Positions 37,896 through 46,882 of a DNA stretch of 64,000 nucleotides are shown here, one piece after another (the first letter of the stretch is position 1; each line of letters starts with the position of its first letter). Origin of the DNA: Planctomyces sp. (GTDB lineage: Bacteria > Planctomycetota > Planctomycetia > Planctomycetales > Planctomycetaceae); assembly GCA_016795105.1 (NCBI GenBank), contig JAEUIH010000008.1, positions 124,001 through 188,000 on the forward strand. Direction: 5' to 3'. The position numbers and the translations under genes were made by a program. The notes below the pieces were generated by a model that ran no database searches, was not told the origin of the DNA, and was given only the letters and a program-made list of their open reading frames with translations.

Positions 37896-39584
37896 ATGGT
37901 CGTGCCCAGACCACTGAATATTGCGGATCGACTCAGTGTGTCCTCACAGCTTTGCCCGTTGCAGCGAGCCGTTGTGTTCCCACATTCTCGCGATGCAGCC
38001 AATCGAGTCGCCTACACACACCTGACATTTCAGCAACTCGATGAAGAGGCAACCCGTGTCGCCCGCGGCCTGATCTCTATCGGAGTTCGTCCGGGCCATC
38101 GAATTGTCCTGATGGTTCGGCCATCGCTCGAATTCATCGCACTGACATTCGGCATTTTTCGCTCGGGTGCTGTCTGTACATTGATCGATCCCGGGATGGG
38201 CCGATCCTCTGTATTCCGCTGCCTCGATGAAGTCAACCCTGATGGATTTGTGGCAATCCCTCCGGTGCATTTCCTTCGCCACCTGATGTTCCGCAGATAC
38301 CGCAACGCCCGATTCAATGTGATTGTTGGAATGCGGCGAGCACGACTTGGATGTGTGCCGTATTCACAGCTTCTCGACGACGGACAGGACTCGTCCCTTC
38401 CACTGCCGCAGACACTTGATACAGACCCGGCTGCCATCATCTTTACAAGCGGCAGTACAGGTCCGCCCAAGGGCGTGCTTTATGAACATGGAATGTTTGA
38501 CGGACAGGTCGATTTGATTCGAGATCATTATGGGGTTGAACCTGGTGAAGTCGATCTGCCTGGATTCCCCCTGTTCGCATTGTTCAACATCGCGATGCAG
38601 GTGACCACAGTAATTCCGGATATGGACCCAACCCGACCTGCAAACGTCAATCCGCTGCGGATTCTGGAAGCAATTGAGAACCAGGGGGTTACTCAGGCTT
38701 TCGGGTCTCCGGCGTTGTGGAATCGGGTTGGCCGTTACTGTGTCGACAACGGTATTCGACTCCCGACACTTCGGCGGATCCTCTCCGCCGGTGCACCTGT
38801 ACCAGTGCATGTTCTTGAACGAATGACCCGAGTGTTAAACGCTGATGCAGATATCTTCACTCCCTATGGAGCAACCGAATGTTTGCCAGTGGCGTCCATT
38901 GGAGGTCGCGATGTCCTGGGAAAAACTGCAGCTTTGACCCGGGAAGGGCGAGGAACATGCGTTGGCCGAGTCTTTGACGGGATGGAGGTTCGAATCATCG
39001 AAACCACGTTTGATCCAATTGACTCTATCAGCAAAGCAAAGTTCCTGCCTGCCGGCTCAATCGGCGAGATCATCGTGAAGGGGCCTGTTGCCACACGCCA
39101 GTATTTTCAACGTCCGGAGGCAACCGCCGCTGCGAAAATCCAGGACGGCGATGGTTTCTGGCATCGCATGGGCGACGTAGGATACCTCGATGAAGACGGC
39201 CTGTTATGGTTCTGCGGTCGACGAGCACACATCGTATGGAGTACCAACGGTCCAATGTACTCTGTCTGCTGTGAGGCGATCTTTAACAACCATCCTCACG
39301 TCTATCGCTCTGCTCTGGTCGGCATTGGCTCCAAAGGCAGCCAAACCCCGGCAATTGTTGTTGAACCGGAACTGACACAGTTCCCTGAATCACCGGGCAG
39401 CGAGAAGTCGTTCCGCAATGAGCTTCTGAAACTGGCTAAGGCAAACCCGCTGACAGCCTCCATTGAGACAATCTTCTTCCACCGATCACTCCCGGTGGAT
39501 ACTCGACATAATGTCAAAATCAACCGCGAAGAACTCTCCCAATGGGCCTCCGCGCAGAAACGTCCATCAAAGTTTCACAGCTAG
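37896..39584 (+). CDS. OleC-like AMP-forming ligase/synthetase
   Basis: ANL superfamily enzyme of about 562 residues. The P-loop is [17 protein letters not shown], followed by [46 protein letters not shown] and [10 protein letters not shown]; the hinge region is [16 protein letters not shown]. The PDMDPTRPA block is typical of the OleC branch, which uses ATP to close beta-hydroxy acids to beta-lactones in long-chain olefin synthesis. No oleA, oleB or oleD lies beside it. The ATG at 37896 is preferred over 37872 since the upstream residues do not fit the family. The TAG stop lies in a short inverted repeat. Confidence 0.82.
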   Translation: MVVPRPLNIADRLSVSSQLCPLQRAVVFPHSRDAANRVAYTHLTFQQLDEEATRVARGLISIGVRPGHRIVLMVRPSLEFIALTFGIFRSGAVCTLIDPGMGRSSVFRCLDEVNPDGFVAIPPVHFLRHLMFRRYRNARFNVIVGMRRARLGCVPYSQLLDDGQDSSLPLPQTLDTDPAAIIFTSGSTGPPKGVLYEHGMFDGQVDLIRDHYGVEPGEVDLPGFPLFALFNIAMQVTTVIPDMDPTRPANVNPLRILEAIENQGVTQAFGSPALWNRVGRYCVDNGIRLPTLRRILSAGAPVPVHVLERMTRVLNADADIFTPYGATECLPVASIGGRDVLGKTAALTREGRGTCVGRVFDGMEVRIIETTFDPIDSISKAKFLPAGSIGEIIVKGPVATRQYFQRPEATAAAKIQDGDGFWHRMGDVGYLDEDGLLWFCGRRAHIVWSTNGPMYSVCCEAIFNNHPHVYRSALVGIGSKGSQTPAIVVEPELTQFPESPGSEKSFRNELLKLAKANPLTASIETIFFHRSLPVDTRHNVKINREELSQWASAQKRPSKFHS

Positions 39585-39616
39585 CCGCAGGCGTCTGCGT
39601 CCAGCGGCAGGCTAGC
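39580..39616. repeat. GCTAGCC inverted repeat between convergent genes
   Basis: GCTAGCC at 39580-39586 and GGCTAGC at 39610-39616 flank a GC-rich centre that contains CCGCAGGCG and CAGCGGCAGG. It sits between the convergent OleC-like and helicase genes. Its left arm contains the stop codon (TAG, 39582-39584) of the former. It could serve as a two-way terminator. Confidence 0.6.
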
Positions 39617-39630
39617 CGCAATCGTCGGCA

Positions 39631-41559
39631 TCAAGAGGTTATTGCCGGCAGTCGGTCCATGAACTCCCAGGCGGATCGCAGTGCACCGCAGGATTCGAAC
39701 CACTCCAGAAGCGAAGCAAAAAACGGATCGGAGGCCAGAGTACTGCTGTCACCAATGATGATCAGTTTCCGGCGGGCGCGCGTCATGGCGACGTTCATTC
39801 GTCGAGCATCTGACAGGAAGCCGATTTCCCCGGTCAGGTTCGAACGCACAAGTGAGATGAGTACAACTTCCTTCTCTCGCCCCTGAAACCCATCAACGGT
39901 GTCAATTTCCAGTTGATTCCAGCGGGCATGGTCGCGCAACCAACGAACCTGGGCCGCATACGGCGCGATCACGGCAATGTCTGATGGTTTCACTCCTGCA
40001 GCGCAGTACCCATCGGCAAGGTGCAGGATCAGGTGGGCTTCGCCAACATTCCGACGACTCTCGCCATCGGGTTCCTGCTCTTCCACCCATCCAGTACCGG
40101 AGGTATCAAAGAAACTGACTGGCGCGTCGTCAGTCCATTCATGCTTCACGCCCGGAAGTTGAGACAACAAATGATGGCGTACCGTTTCATCCGCAATTAG
40201 ACTTCCACCATAAAAGCGGTCAGATGAAAATCGCATGATGTCCTCATGCATGCGATACTGAACCGTCAACTGCCGTGTCACCAAATCACTGTACAACTGT
40301 ACGAGTCGTTCCATCAGGCTGATGGCCAGCCCTTCTTTGGCAGCAGCATCTGAAAGGATCGTTGGGGGCAGCTGCAGGTGATCACCCGCCAGAATGATTC
40401 TCCCGGCGCGTCGCAGAGGCACCCAGCAGCCCGGTTCGACACTCTGACACGCTTCATCAATCACAACAACGTCGAAGATCTGTTCATCCAGAACGGAATC
40501 ATCAAACGTTGTCGTCGCACAAATGACTCGAGCATCTCTAAGTACATCGCGGATGACCTGCTTCTCCAGAAGTCTGGCATGCTTTCTGAGTTCTCGTGCT
40601 TCCTGGCGCTGCTGAAATCGTTCCCCATGAGCCGGTTTTGCACGAGTGTACCGGGATGCTCGGCGTTCCAGCTGCTCCGCTTCCCGCATCATCTGCCGGA
40701 TCAGGTGCATGGCTTCATGGCCTTCCGCCAGTGCATCCAGACTATGCTGACGGAGATCTTCACTGACTCGAGCGGGGTGCCCCAGTCGCACCGCCGGTTC
40801 TCCGGTTGCCAGAAGCCGTTCCAAAAGATTATCGACTGCTGTGTTGCTGGGCGCACACGCAAGAACTCGCTCACCTCGTTCCACCATCTGCCGTATTAGT
40901 TCCACGACCGTTGTGGTTTTCCCTGTCCCTGGCGGGCCGTGAATGATTGCAAGATCCTTTGCAGCAAGTGCATGACAGATCGCTTCTCGCTGAGACGGAT
41001 TGAACCGATCCGGAATCTGAATCGTGTTGTCTCGCCGCCGCTCAAATTCCGGCTCGCGTTCGCCAGTGAGCACTTCCGTCAGTTGTCGTAACCGCCCAGT
41101 GGACTTCTCGGCAATGTCGAGTGCTGCAAGCTGACGTTTCCGAGTAATTTCATCTGGTGACAGGTCCAGTCGAAACCGATCTCCTCCGGGGCAGTCATCA
41201 ACGGCGACTTCGAGCGAGTCCTGAGCACGAGCACTCACTACGCCCTGAAGTGTTTCACCGGATGCGTCCGAATCATCAGACAAGAGCACCGGACTGCCGG
41301 CTTTAAATCGATGCCATGGAAGTCGGTCCGGAGAACGTCGCTTTGCGAGCGTAAGCAGGTATCGTCCGCCAAGTCCGGTTGTGTGACTGCGAATGACAAG
41401 ATCCAGCAGAGTCTCCCCGGATCGCTCCGCGGCAGCCGAAGAACGCGTCTTCCGGCGTTCAGAAAGTCTCAGCCGTTCAGCTTCGCCTTCCATTCCCAGC
41501 CATCGCCGGAAATGATTGAAGTGCTGCTCGGTCTGTAATGATCCGGCGCGACGATTCAC
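39631..41559 (-). CDS. Superfamily 1 DNA/RNA helicase (IGHMBP2/DNA2-NAM7 type)
   Basis: 642 residues. Motif I is GPPGTGKTTT, motif II is VVIDEACQS, motif III region is AGDHLQLPPT, motif IV-V includes VQYRMH and DGFQGREKEVVLISLVRSN, and motif VI is RRMNVAMTRARRKL. The N-terminal 190 residues include a beta-barrel region as in IGHMBP2-like proteins. The role is nucleic-acid unwinding; the in vivo substrate is unknown. The GTG start overlaps the dapB stop (GTGA), so the two are translationally coupled although unrelated in function. Confidence 0.92.
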   Translation of the reverse strand: MNRRAGSLQTEQHFNHFRRWLGMEGEAERLRLSERRKTRSSAAAERSGETLLDLVIRSHTTGLGGRYLLTLAKRRSPDRLPWHRFKAGSPVLLSDDSDASGETLQGVVSARAQDSLEVAVDDCPGGDRFRLDLSPDEITRKRQLAALDIAEKSTGRLRQLTEVLTGEREPEFERRRDNTIQIPDRFNPSQREAICHALAAKDLAIIHGPPGTGKTTTVVELIRQMVERGERVLACAPSNTAVDNLLERLLATGEPAVRLGHPARVSEDLRQHSLDALAEGHEAMHLIRQMMREAEQLERRASRYTRAKPAHGERFQQRQEARELRKHARLLEKQVIRDVLRDARVICATTTFDDSVLDEQIFDVVVIDEACQSVEPGCWVPLRRAGRIILAGDHLQLPPTILSDAAAKEGLAISLMERLVQLYSDLVTRQLTVQYRMHEDIMRFSSDRFYGGSLIADETVRHHLLSQLPGVKHEWTDDAPVSFFDTSGTGWVEEQEPDGESRRNVGEAHLILHLADGYCAAGVKPSDIAVIAPYAAQVRWLRDHARWNQLEIDTVDGFQGREKEVVLISLVRSNLTGEIGFLSDARRMNVAMTRARRKLIIIGDSSTLASDPFFASLLEWFESCGALRSAWEFMDRLPAITS

Positions 41560-42350
41560 AGTCCGAGAACATCGGCCATGGAATAAAGCCCGGCGCCCTT
41601 CTCAACCAGAAACTTCGCCGCAGCAAGTGCTCCGTATGCATAACTGTCCCGGGTATGTCCACGAACGGTCAGGTCGATCGTCTCACCCATCAGCCCAAAG
41701 ACAATGGTATGCTCGCCAACATTGTCTCCGGTTCGCAATGCATGGTAACCGATTTCGTTCAACGGACGTTTACCTGTACGGCCTTCGCGACCATGTACAT
41801 GATTGGTTTGCCCCATCTGCTCAGCAACGATCTGTCCGAATCGAAGGGCTGTACCGCTGGGCGCATCCTCTTTAAATCGATGATGGCGTTCGATAATTTC
41901 CACATCCACGCCATCCACATTATTCCGCAGGACACGCGCGGCATCTTCAACCAGTTTCATCACCAGATTCACAGCCATACTCATGCTGGGAGCCATGAGC
42001 ACCGGGGTGATCTGCGAGACTTCCAGAACCCGGCCCTTTTGATCGGGCGTCAGGCCGGTTGTCGCAACAACCAGCGGAATCCGACGGTCTTCGGCCAGGG
42101 ACAGAATCTTTGCCAGCCCGTCAGGTGTCGAAAAGTCGATAATCACGTCAACATGAGACGTCAGTTCAGAACTGATGTTGACTCCACAACGACCCACCCC
42201 AGCCAGTTCTCCGGCATCACGTCCAAGCACAGGGCTGGATGCTGATTCCAGTGCGGCAGCAAGTGTCAGCTCCTTGTCGGCAAGCGTCAAAGCAACAACC
42301 CGTTGCCCCATTCGCCCGCCAGCCCCGTTCATTCCAACCTTGATCGACAT
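41556..42350 (-). CDS. dapB: 4-hydroxy-tetrahydrodipicolinate reductase
   Basis: 264 residues. The NAD(P)-binding loop is VGMNGAGGRMGQRV, and the active-site block is EIIERHHRFKEDAPSGTAL, with the catalytic His and Lys. It reduces hydroxy-tetrahydrodipicolinate in lysine and diaminopimelate synthesis. The ATG at 42350 fits the family start; another ATG at 42359 is possible. It lies 50 bp after gltA and overlaps the helicase gene, so gltA-dapB-helicase probably form one operon. Confidence 0.95.
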   Translation of the reverse strand: MSIKVGMNGAGGRMGQRVVALTLADKELTLAAALESASSPVLGRDAGELAGVGRCGVNISSELTSHVDVIIDFSTPDGLAKILSLAEDRRIPLVVATTGLTPDQKGRVLEVSQITPVLMAPSMSMAVNLVMKLVEDAARVLRNNVDGVDVEIIERHHRFKEDAPSGTALRFGQIVAEQMGQTNHVHGREGRTGKRPLNEIGYHALRTGDNVGEHTIVFGLMGETIDLTVRGHTRDSYAYGALAAAKFLVEKGAGLYSMADVLGL

Positions 42351-42400
42351 ATCGCACATCCATTGACAGCGAGGTTCAGTTCAGACTACCTGCGTTCCGT

Positions 42401-43684
42401 CTACTTGCGTTCCGACATCGGAATGTAACTTCGCTGCGTAGCACCAGTATACACCTGCCGGGGTCGGTAAATTCGACTGGAATCGTCGTCTCGGAGTTCC
42501 TTGAAGTGAGCCAGCCAGCCAGGGAGTCGGCCGATTGCAAACATGACAGTGAACATGTTTGTCGGGATCCCCATGGCTCGATAAAGAATACCGCTGTAAA
42601 AGTCCACGTTTGGATAGAGTTTTCGACTTACAAAGTAGTCATCTTCAAGGGCAACCTTTTCCAGATTGCAGGCGATTTCGAGCAGTGGGTCATCGATGCC
42701 CATTTCCTGGAGTACATCGTAGGACATCTTCCGCAGGATCGTGGCACGAGGATCGAAGTTCTTGTAAACGCGATGCCCGAAGCCCATCAGACGGAATCCG
42801 GAATCCTTCTCTTTCGCCTTCATCACGAACTTTTTGTAGTCACCACCATCTTCATGAATCACCTGCAGCATTTCCAGAACCGCCTGGTTGGCACCACCGT
42901 GAAGTGGTCCCCAAAGTGCGGAAATCCCGGCGGAAATTGATGCAAAAATGTTCGCACGGCTGCTGGCCACCATTCGTACAGTTGATGTGCTGCAGTTCTG
43001 CTCATGGTCCGCGTGCAGTATCAACAGCATATTCAGTGCTTTGACCAGCACTGGGTTGATCTTGTACTCCTCCGCCGGAACAGCAAACATCATGTTCAGG
43101 AAGTTTGCACAGTATGAAAGCTCGTTACGAGGATAAATCGTCGGCTGACCGATCGACTTTTTGTAAGCGTACGCAGCAATCGTACGCACCTTGGCGATCA
43201 ACCGAACAATGTTGACTTCAGTGCTCTCTTCCTCCGAATTCGGGTAATATGTCGACAGCGACGAGACCATTGCAGACAAAATGGCCATTGGATGGGCACT
43301 TGGCGGAAATCCCTCGAAGAACTTCTTCATGTCCTCGTGGATCATGGAATGGTAAGTCAGCTGAGCACGAAAGGCTTTCAGCTGTTCTGCGTTCGGCAGC
43401 TCGCCATTCAACAGAAGCCAACATGTCTCGACGAAATCCGAACGTTCAGCCAGTTCTTCAATAGGGTACCCTCGATATCTCAGGATTCCCAAATCACCAT
43501 CAATGAAGGTGATGGCACTTTCACACGCCCCGGTGCTGTTAAATCCCGGGTCCATCGTGATGGCTCCGGACTGAGCACGAAGTCTCGTTATGTCAACCGC
43601 TACTTCGTTTTCAGTTCCTCGGATGACGGGCAGCTCGTAAGTCTTGCCGTCCAGAGTCAGACTGGCCGTTGTCATTGATTCCAT
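42401..43684 (-). CDS. gltA: Citrate synthase
   Basis: 427 residues, type II hexameric length. It shows GFNSTGACESAITFIDGDLGIL (given here as the family's N-terminal block, in two parts), HADHEQNCSTSTVR with the catalytic His, SALWGPLHGGANQAV with the second His, and MGFGHRVYKNFDPRA. It condenses oxaloacetate and acetyl-CoA at the entry of the TCA cycle. Start choice is uncertain between ATGs at 43684 and 43675; the upstream TTG at 43693 is less likely. First gene of the presumed gltA-dapB-helicase operon. Confidence 0.96.
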   Translation of the reverse strand: MESMTTASLTLDGKTYELPVIRGTENEVAVDITRLRAQSGAITMDPGFNSTGACESAITFIDGDLGILRYRGYPIEELAERSDFVETCWLLLNGELPNAEQLKAFRAQLTYHSMIHEDMKKFFEGFPPSAHPMAILSAMVSSLSTYYPNSEEESTEVNIVRLIAKVRTIAAYAYKKSIGQPTIYPRNELSYCANFLNMMFAVPAEEYKINPVLVKALNMLLILHADHEQNCSTSTVRMVASSRANIFASISAGISALWGPLHGGANQAVLEMLQVIHEDGGDYKKFVMKAKEKDSGFRLMGFGHRVYKNFDPRATILRKMSYDVLQEMGIDDPLLEIACNLEKVALEDDYFVSRKLYPNVDFYSGILYRAMGIPTNMFTVMFAIGRLPGWLAHFKELRDDDSSRIYRPRQVYTGATQRSYIPMSERK

Positions 43685-43855
43685 TTCCCGCAAAACATGT
43701 CAATTTCTGCTGAGCAAACGTCGCCCTGAACAGATTACGGTATCACGAGAAATTCAAAAGTAAACTCACCGGGCTTCGTTCGGAAATTCACCCGAGTTTG
43801 AGAACCGAAAAGTCAGTCAAATCTGCCTAACCGGCAGAAATCAGGGATTCGTGGC

Positions 43856-43890
43856 AAAAGTAGCAGGCATTCTCCGAATGCCGTCCGCAA
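43856..43890 (+). repeat. AGTAGCAGGCA-family repeat, half element
   Basis: From 43858 this matches the left arm of the palindrome at 51430-51507 base for base over about 30 bp (AGTAGCAGGCATTCTCC and on to GCCGTCCGC). The right arm is missing here; a copy of another repeat family follows instead. Confidence 0.8.
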
Positions 43891-43902
43891 CACCCTGCCA
43901 AA

Positions 43903-43933
43903 AAGTACTCACCACACTCCGCCGTGATGACGA
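43903..43933 (+). repeat. AAGTACTCA-family repeat
   Basis: AAGTACTCACCACACTCC followed by GCCGTGATGACGA. It differs by only two bases from the right arm of the element at 10553-10652 read on the minus strand. Confidence 0.75.
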
Positions 43934-44049
43934 GCATTGCCCCTGCACGAATGACGCCGCAATCACGAAGACGCCGCAATGTTGTCACTCTGCGCTCCTG
44001 ACAATACGCCCCCAACACATCCCCAGGGGATCGCGACGGGCAGGGACGC

Positions 44050-44073
44050 GACGGGCAGGAATGCCCATCCTAC
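44050..44073 (-). repeat. GGGCATTCCTGCCC-family repeat after MoxR gene
   Basis: Read on the minus strand it begins GTAGGATGGGCATTCC. It starts four bases after the TAA stop (44077-44079) of the MoxR gene, so it would form a hairpin at the very end of that message. Confidence 0.85.
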
Positions 44074-44076
44074 TTA

Positions 44077-45009
44077 TTATGCGGGAACAGGAACACTGTC
44101 CAGCAATGTCCGGAGGATCTGTGATGCTCGCTGCCGATGCCCCTCCCGGACGGCTCCACGACAGGCGACTCGATGAGCAAGCACCGGGACAACGATTTCC
44201 TTGATGTCATCCGGAATCACATAAGTTCGGCCCTCCGCCATCGCGAGGGCCTGAGCTGCCCGATACGCCGTCAGGGCACCTCGAGTACTCACGCCCAGCA
44301 ATAAGTCCGGGTGATTTCGGGTTCGAGCCACAATCTCAAGCAAATATCCGGATACGGAATCATCAACGCGAATGTCTGCAACCTCTTTCTGCAACTGCAG
44401 AACCTGTGCGGGAGTCAACACCGACTGCAGCGATTCGACCGGCTGCCCCTCGCGATGTTGTGCCAGGATCTTCAACTCGACCGCCCGAGACGGATATCCA
44501 AGCTCCAGACACATCATGAAACGGTCGAGCTGGTTTTCCGGCAGTGGATACGTGCCTTCAAACTCATAGGGATTTTGAGTCGCAATCACCAGAAATGGAT
44601 TTCCCAGTGAATGAGTCACACCCTCGATTGATACCTGCCGCTCGCTCATGGCCTCGAGCAGCGCACTCTGTGTTCTCGGTGTTGTTCGATTGATCTCGTC
44701 CGCCAAAAGCACATTCGTAAAGACCGGGCCCGGTCGAAATTCAAATTCCCCCGTGACGGGTCGAAAAATGTTGGCTCCCACGATGTCACTCGGAAGAAGG
44801 TCCGGCGTGAACTGCAGCCGAGTAAACTGGCACCCAAGAGTTTTTGCTAACGCTCTTGCAAGCGAAGTCTTCCCCAGCCCGGGCGCGTCCTCAAGCAGGA
44901 TATGGCCGTTCGCCAACAAGGCGACCACACAAAACTTGACGGCTTTCTCTTTTCCAAGTACAGCTGACTCAACGTTCGCGCGAATACGACCAATCACTTC
45001 GTGGCTCAC
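44077..45009 (-). CDS. MoxR-family AAA ATPase
   Basis: 310 residues. Walker A is LEDAPGLGKTSLARAL, Walker B is VLLADEINRTTPRTQSALLEAM, sensor 1 is FLVIATQNPYEFEGTYPLPE, and a lid with STRGALTAYRAAQALA follows. MoxR ATPases act as chaperones that help cofactor insertion or complex assembly, usually with DUF58 and VWA partners. None of those genes is next to it here. The start is GTG at 45009 with GGAG seven bases upstream. Confidence 0.95.
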   Translation of the reverse strand: MSHEVIGRIRANVESAVLGKEKAVKFCVVALLANGHILLEDAPGLGKTSLARALAKTLGCQFTRLQFTPDLLPSDIVGANIFRPVTGEFEFRPGPVFTNVLLADEINRTTPRTQSALLEAMSERQVSIEGVTHSLGNPFLVIATQNPYEFEGTYPLPENQLDRFMMCLELGYPSRAVELKILAQHREGQPVESLQSVLTPAQVLQLQKEVADIRVDDSVSGYLLEIVARTRNHPDLLLGVSTRGALTAYRAAQALAMAEGRTYVIPDDIKEIVVPVLAHRVACRGAVREGHRQRASQILRTLLDSVPVPA

Positions 45010-45102
45010 ACGGAAACTCCACTTTGAGTCGCCCGATGCCCTGAGAAGAACCTCACGGGACTATCGGCCATCAATTTGATGTGTACATCAGAATCGTATC
45101 GT

Positions 45103-45128
45103 TGACTGAATCCTCAACGATTCAGTCA
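45103..45128 (-). terminator. Perfect 10-bp hairpin between GDSL and MoxR genes
   Basis: TGACTGAATC (45103-45112) and GATTCAGTCA (45119-45128) pair perfectly around a 6-nt loop. It lies 85 bp after the stop of the GDSL-DUF1080 gene and 94 bp before the MoxR start, both on the minus strand. No T-run follows, so it could be a Rho-assisted terminator or a regulator site for the MoxR gene. Confidence 0.45.
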
Positions 45129-45212
45129 TGCACAATCCAGGAACTATGCATGACTGTTCGAAACGCGTCGGAAGACTAACTAATTCCCCAGGGTTCTCAA
45201 GGGAGTTTGCTC

Positions 45213-46520
45213 CTAAGGCAGTTGCTTCACTCGAATCCGACGATATTCCATCTGCCCCTGATCACCCTCAAGCCCAATTGGTCCCGTTTCCGGCAGCTTA
45301 AACTCCGCTTCCAGCACTTCTCCGTTACAAGTGCAATACGCGATGTTTCCTTTTACGGTGACTTCAAGTTCGTTCCAATCCTGAGGCTTATAGGATTTCA
45401 GGTTCTTATATGGACCTGCAAGTCGGTAGTCGCGACACTGAAGCTGAGGCTGCCGAATAAAGACTCCACTGTCAGCATTCGGAGTTGCTCGGAATTCCAG
45501 CTTCATCACGAAGTCTCCGGGAAACTTTCGTGTCGTCCAGAGCTGTTGAACCTTTCGGCCTTCCGGAGGCGTCGCAACCACCAATCGTCCGTTGATCGCT
45601 CTGTATCGGTGATCCGGAGTTTCCTTGGCGCCGTCAAACGCAGTCGTCTCGGTTTCAGTTCGAAAGCTCCAACCGGTCAGATCCCGACCGTTGAACAGCA
45701 TCTCGAATCCTGTTTCCGGCTCAAAACCGTCCGCGTCCGTTTCCAGAAAGCCAAGCGTCGCGAAGATAGGGCGAAGTGCTGACGCCCATTTTGAGTAACC
45801 TGATTCATTGAGATGCAGCAAATCAGGGAAGTCACTCGCCGGTGCATCCCCATTCTCATCTGCAAACAGTGTCCAGGTGTCAACAACCGTGATTTGTGGC
45901 TTTCCTTTCGCATAAGCCATCAACAGAGCGTTTGTTGCTTTGATTTGATCTGCCGGACGATTCTTTGACGCGGAGCTGGGGAAGATCTGACAGAGCACAA
46001 TCGGAGTATTTGGATTGTGCTTCTGAATGGCTTCTATGATCAACGCCACGTTTCCGGCAATGATTTCAGGAGTCGCTTTTTCTTCCAGATCATTCGTCCC
46101 CATCAACATCACAACGGCCGATGGCTCCAGAGACAACACGTCTACATTCAGTCGGTATAACATGCCTCGAGTTGTATCGCCGCTGATTCCACGATTAGCG
46201 ATTCGCATTCCGGCGAACAGCGTGTCAGTCTGGTTGCCCCAACCCTGAGTAATTGAATCGCCGAGAAGGACAACTGCCCCTTTCTGTTCCGCCGCCGAAT
46301 TTCGGAATTCGGTTCGGCGACTGTTCCACACATTGTGAAACCAGTCTGCTCGACGAATCGGGCCTTCGCCGGCCAAACCGTCATTGGTCTCTGGAATCCC
46401 CAGGTCATCGGTCTCTTCCGCCGCCTGAATCACGGAGGCTCGTTGACTGAAAACTGTAAACCAGTCCAGTGGAACAAGTATTGCCAGAGAAAACAGAGCA
46501 GTTCGAGCAATCCGGGTCAT
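45213..46520 (-). CDS. Secreted GDSL hydrolase with DUF1080 domain
   Basis: 435 residues from the ATG at 46520, which follows GAGGA. Signal peptide about residues 1-30. The SGNH domain has VVLLGDSITQGWG (nucleophile Ser), NRGISGDTTRGM, LMGTNDLEEK and FPDLLHLNESGY (Asp-His), as in acetylhydrolase-like esterases. The C-terminal part, from about residue 240, is a DUF1080/3-keto-disaccharide hydrolase domain (GFEMLFNGRDLTGWSF; DSGVFIRQPQLQCRDY). Both domains are common in exported carbohydrate-degrading proteins of planctomycetes; deacylation of a polysaccharide coupled to glycan binding or cleavage is a fair guess. Confidence 0.9.
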   Translation of the reverse strand: MTRIARTALFSLAILVPLDWFTVFSQRASVIQAAEETDDLGIPETNDGLAGEGPIRRADWFHNVWNSRRTEFRNSAAEQKGAVVLLGDSITQGWGNQTDTLFAGMRIANRGISGDTTRGMLYRLNVDVLSLEPSAVVMLMGTNDLEEKATPEIIAGNVALIIEAIQKHNPNTPIVLCQIFPSSASKNRPADQIKATNALLMAYAKGKPQITVVDTWTLFADENGDAPASDFPDLLHLNESGYSKWASALRPIFATLGFLETDADGFEPETGFEMLFNGRDLTGWSFRTETETTAFDGAKETPDHRYRAINGRLVVATPPEGRKVQQLWTTRKFPGDFVMKLEFRATPNADSGVFIRQPQLQCRDYRLAGPYKNLKSYKPQDWNELEVTVKGNIAYCTCNGEVLEAEFKLPETGPIGLEGDQGQMEYRRIRVKQLP

Positions 46521-46882
46521 CCAATGAATCCTCAGCAAGTGACAAGCGATCCAAAATTTATTCGCAGTACATGTGACTCACTTTCTGCGGCACATGTGAC
46601 TTTGAATCCGCAAACGCATTTGCAGGTGCACCTGGCAGGGAGCGGCATGTGCTGTGACTTCCCAGAGGGCCCGTAAATGCGGTCTCCGGAGTGTAGCCGG
46701 GGACTCAGTCAAGAAAAACCAAGCGACAAACCATGCGTTTTCGTTGAATTCCGCACTGAAAACACACCAAAAATCGTGCAATCCCAATTCGAATCCGAGG
46801 ATTGCCTGTCTAAGATATGCGGGGTTAGCCGTATTCCTGTCGTGATCACCAGGGAAGCTCATTCCTTTCGCCGGCCGAATTT
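46521..46882. other. Divergent intergenic region with palindromes
   Basis: 362 bp between the GDSL and adaptor genes; no gene is supported. ACATGTGACT occurs at 46569-46578 and again at 46592-46601. A perfect 12-bp palindrome CAGGTGCACCTG is at 46623-46634. These may be regulator sites for one or both divergent genes. Confidence 0.4.

Larger units (their letters stand above)
43685..44076. other. Intergenic region made of three repeat families
   Basis: The 392 bp between gltA and the MoxR gene hold no supported gene. They contain one copy each of the AGTAGCAGGCA family (43856-43890), the AAGTACTCA family (43903-43933) and the GGGCATTCCTGCCC family (44050-44073). A partial GACGGGCAGG copy lies near 44037. 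The promoter of gltA should lie in the first 150 bp next to it. Confidence 0.75.

Noticed and set aside
39688-39702. tRNA-like GGATTCGAACC string
   Set aside because: It is inside the helicase coding sequence and no acceptor or anticodon stem can be built around it.
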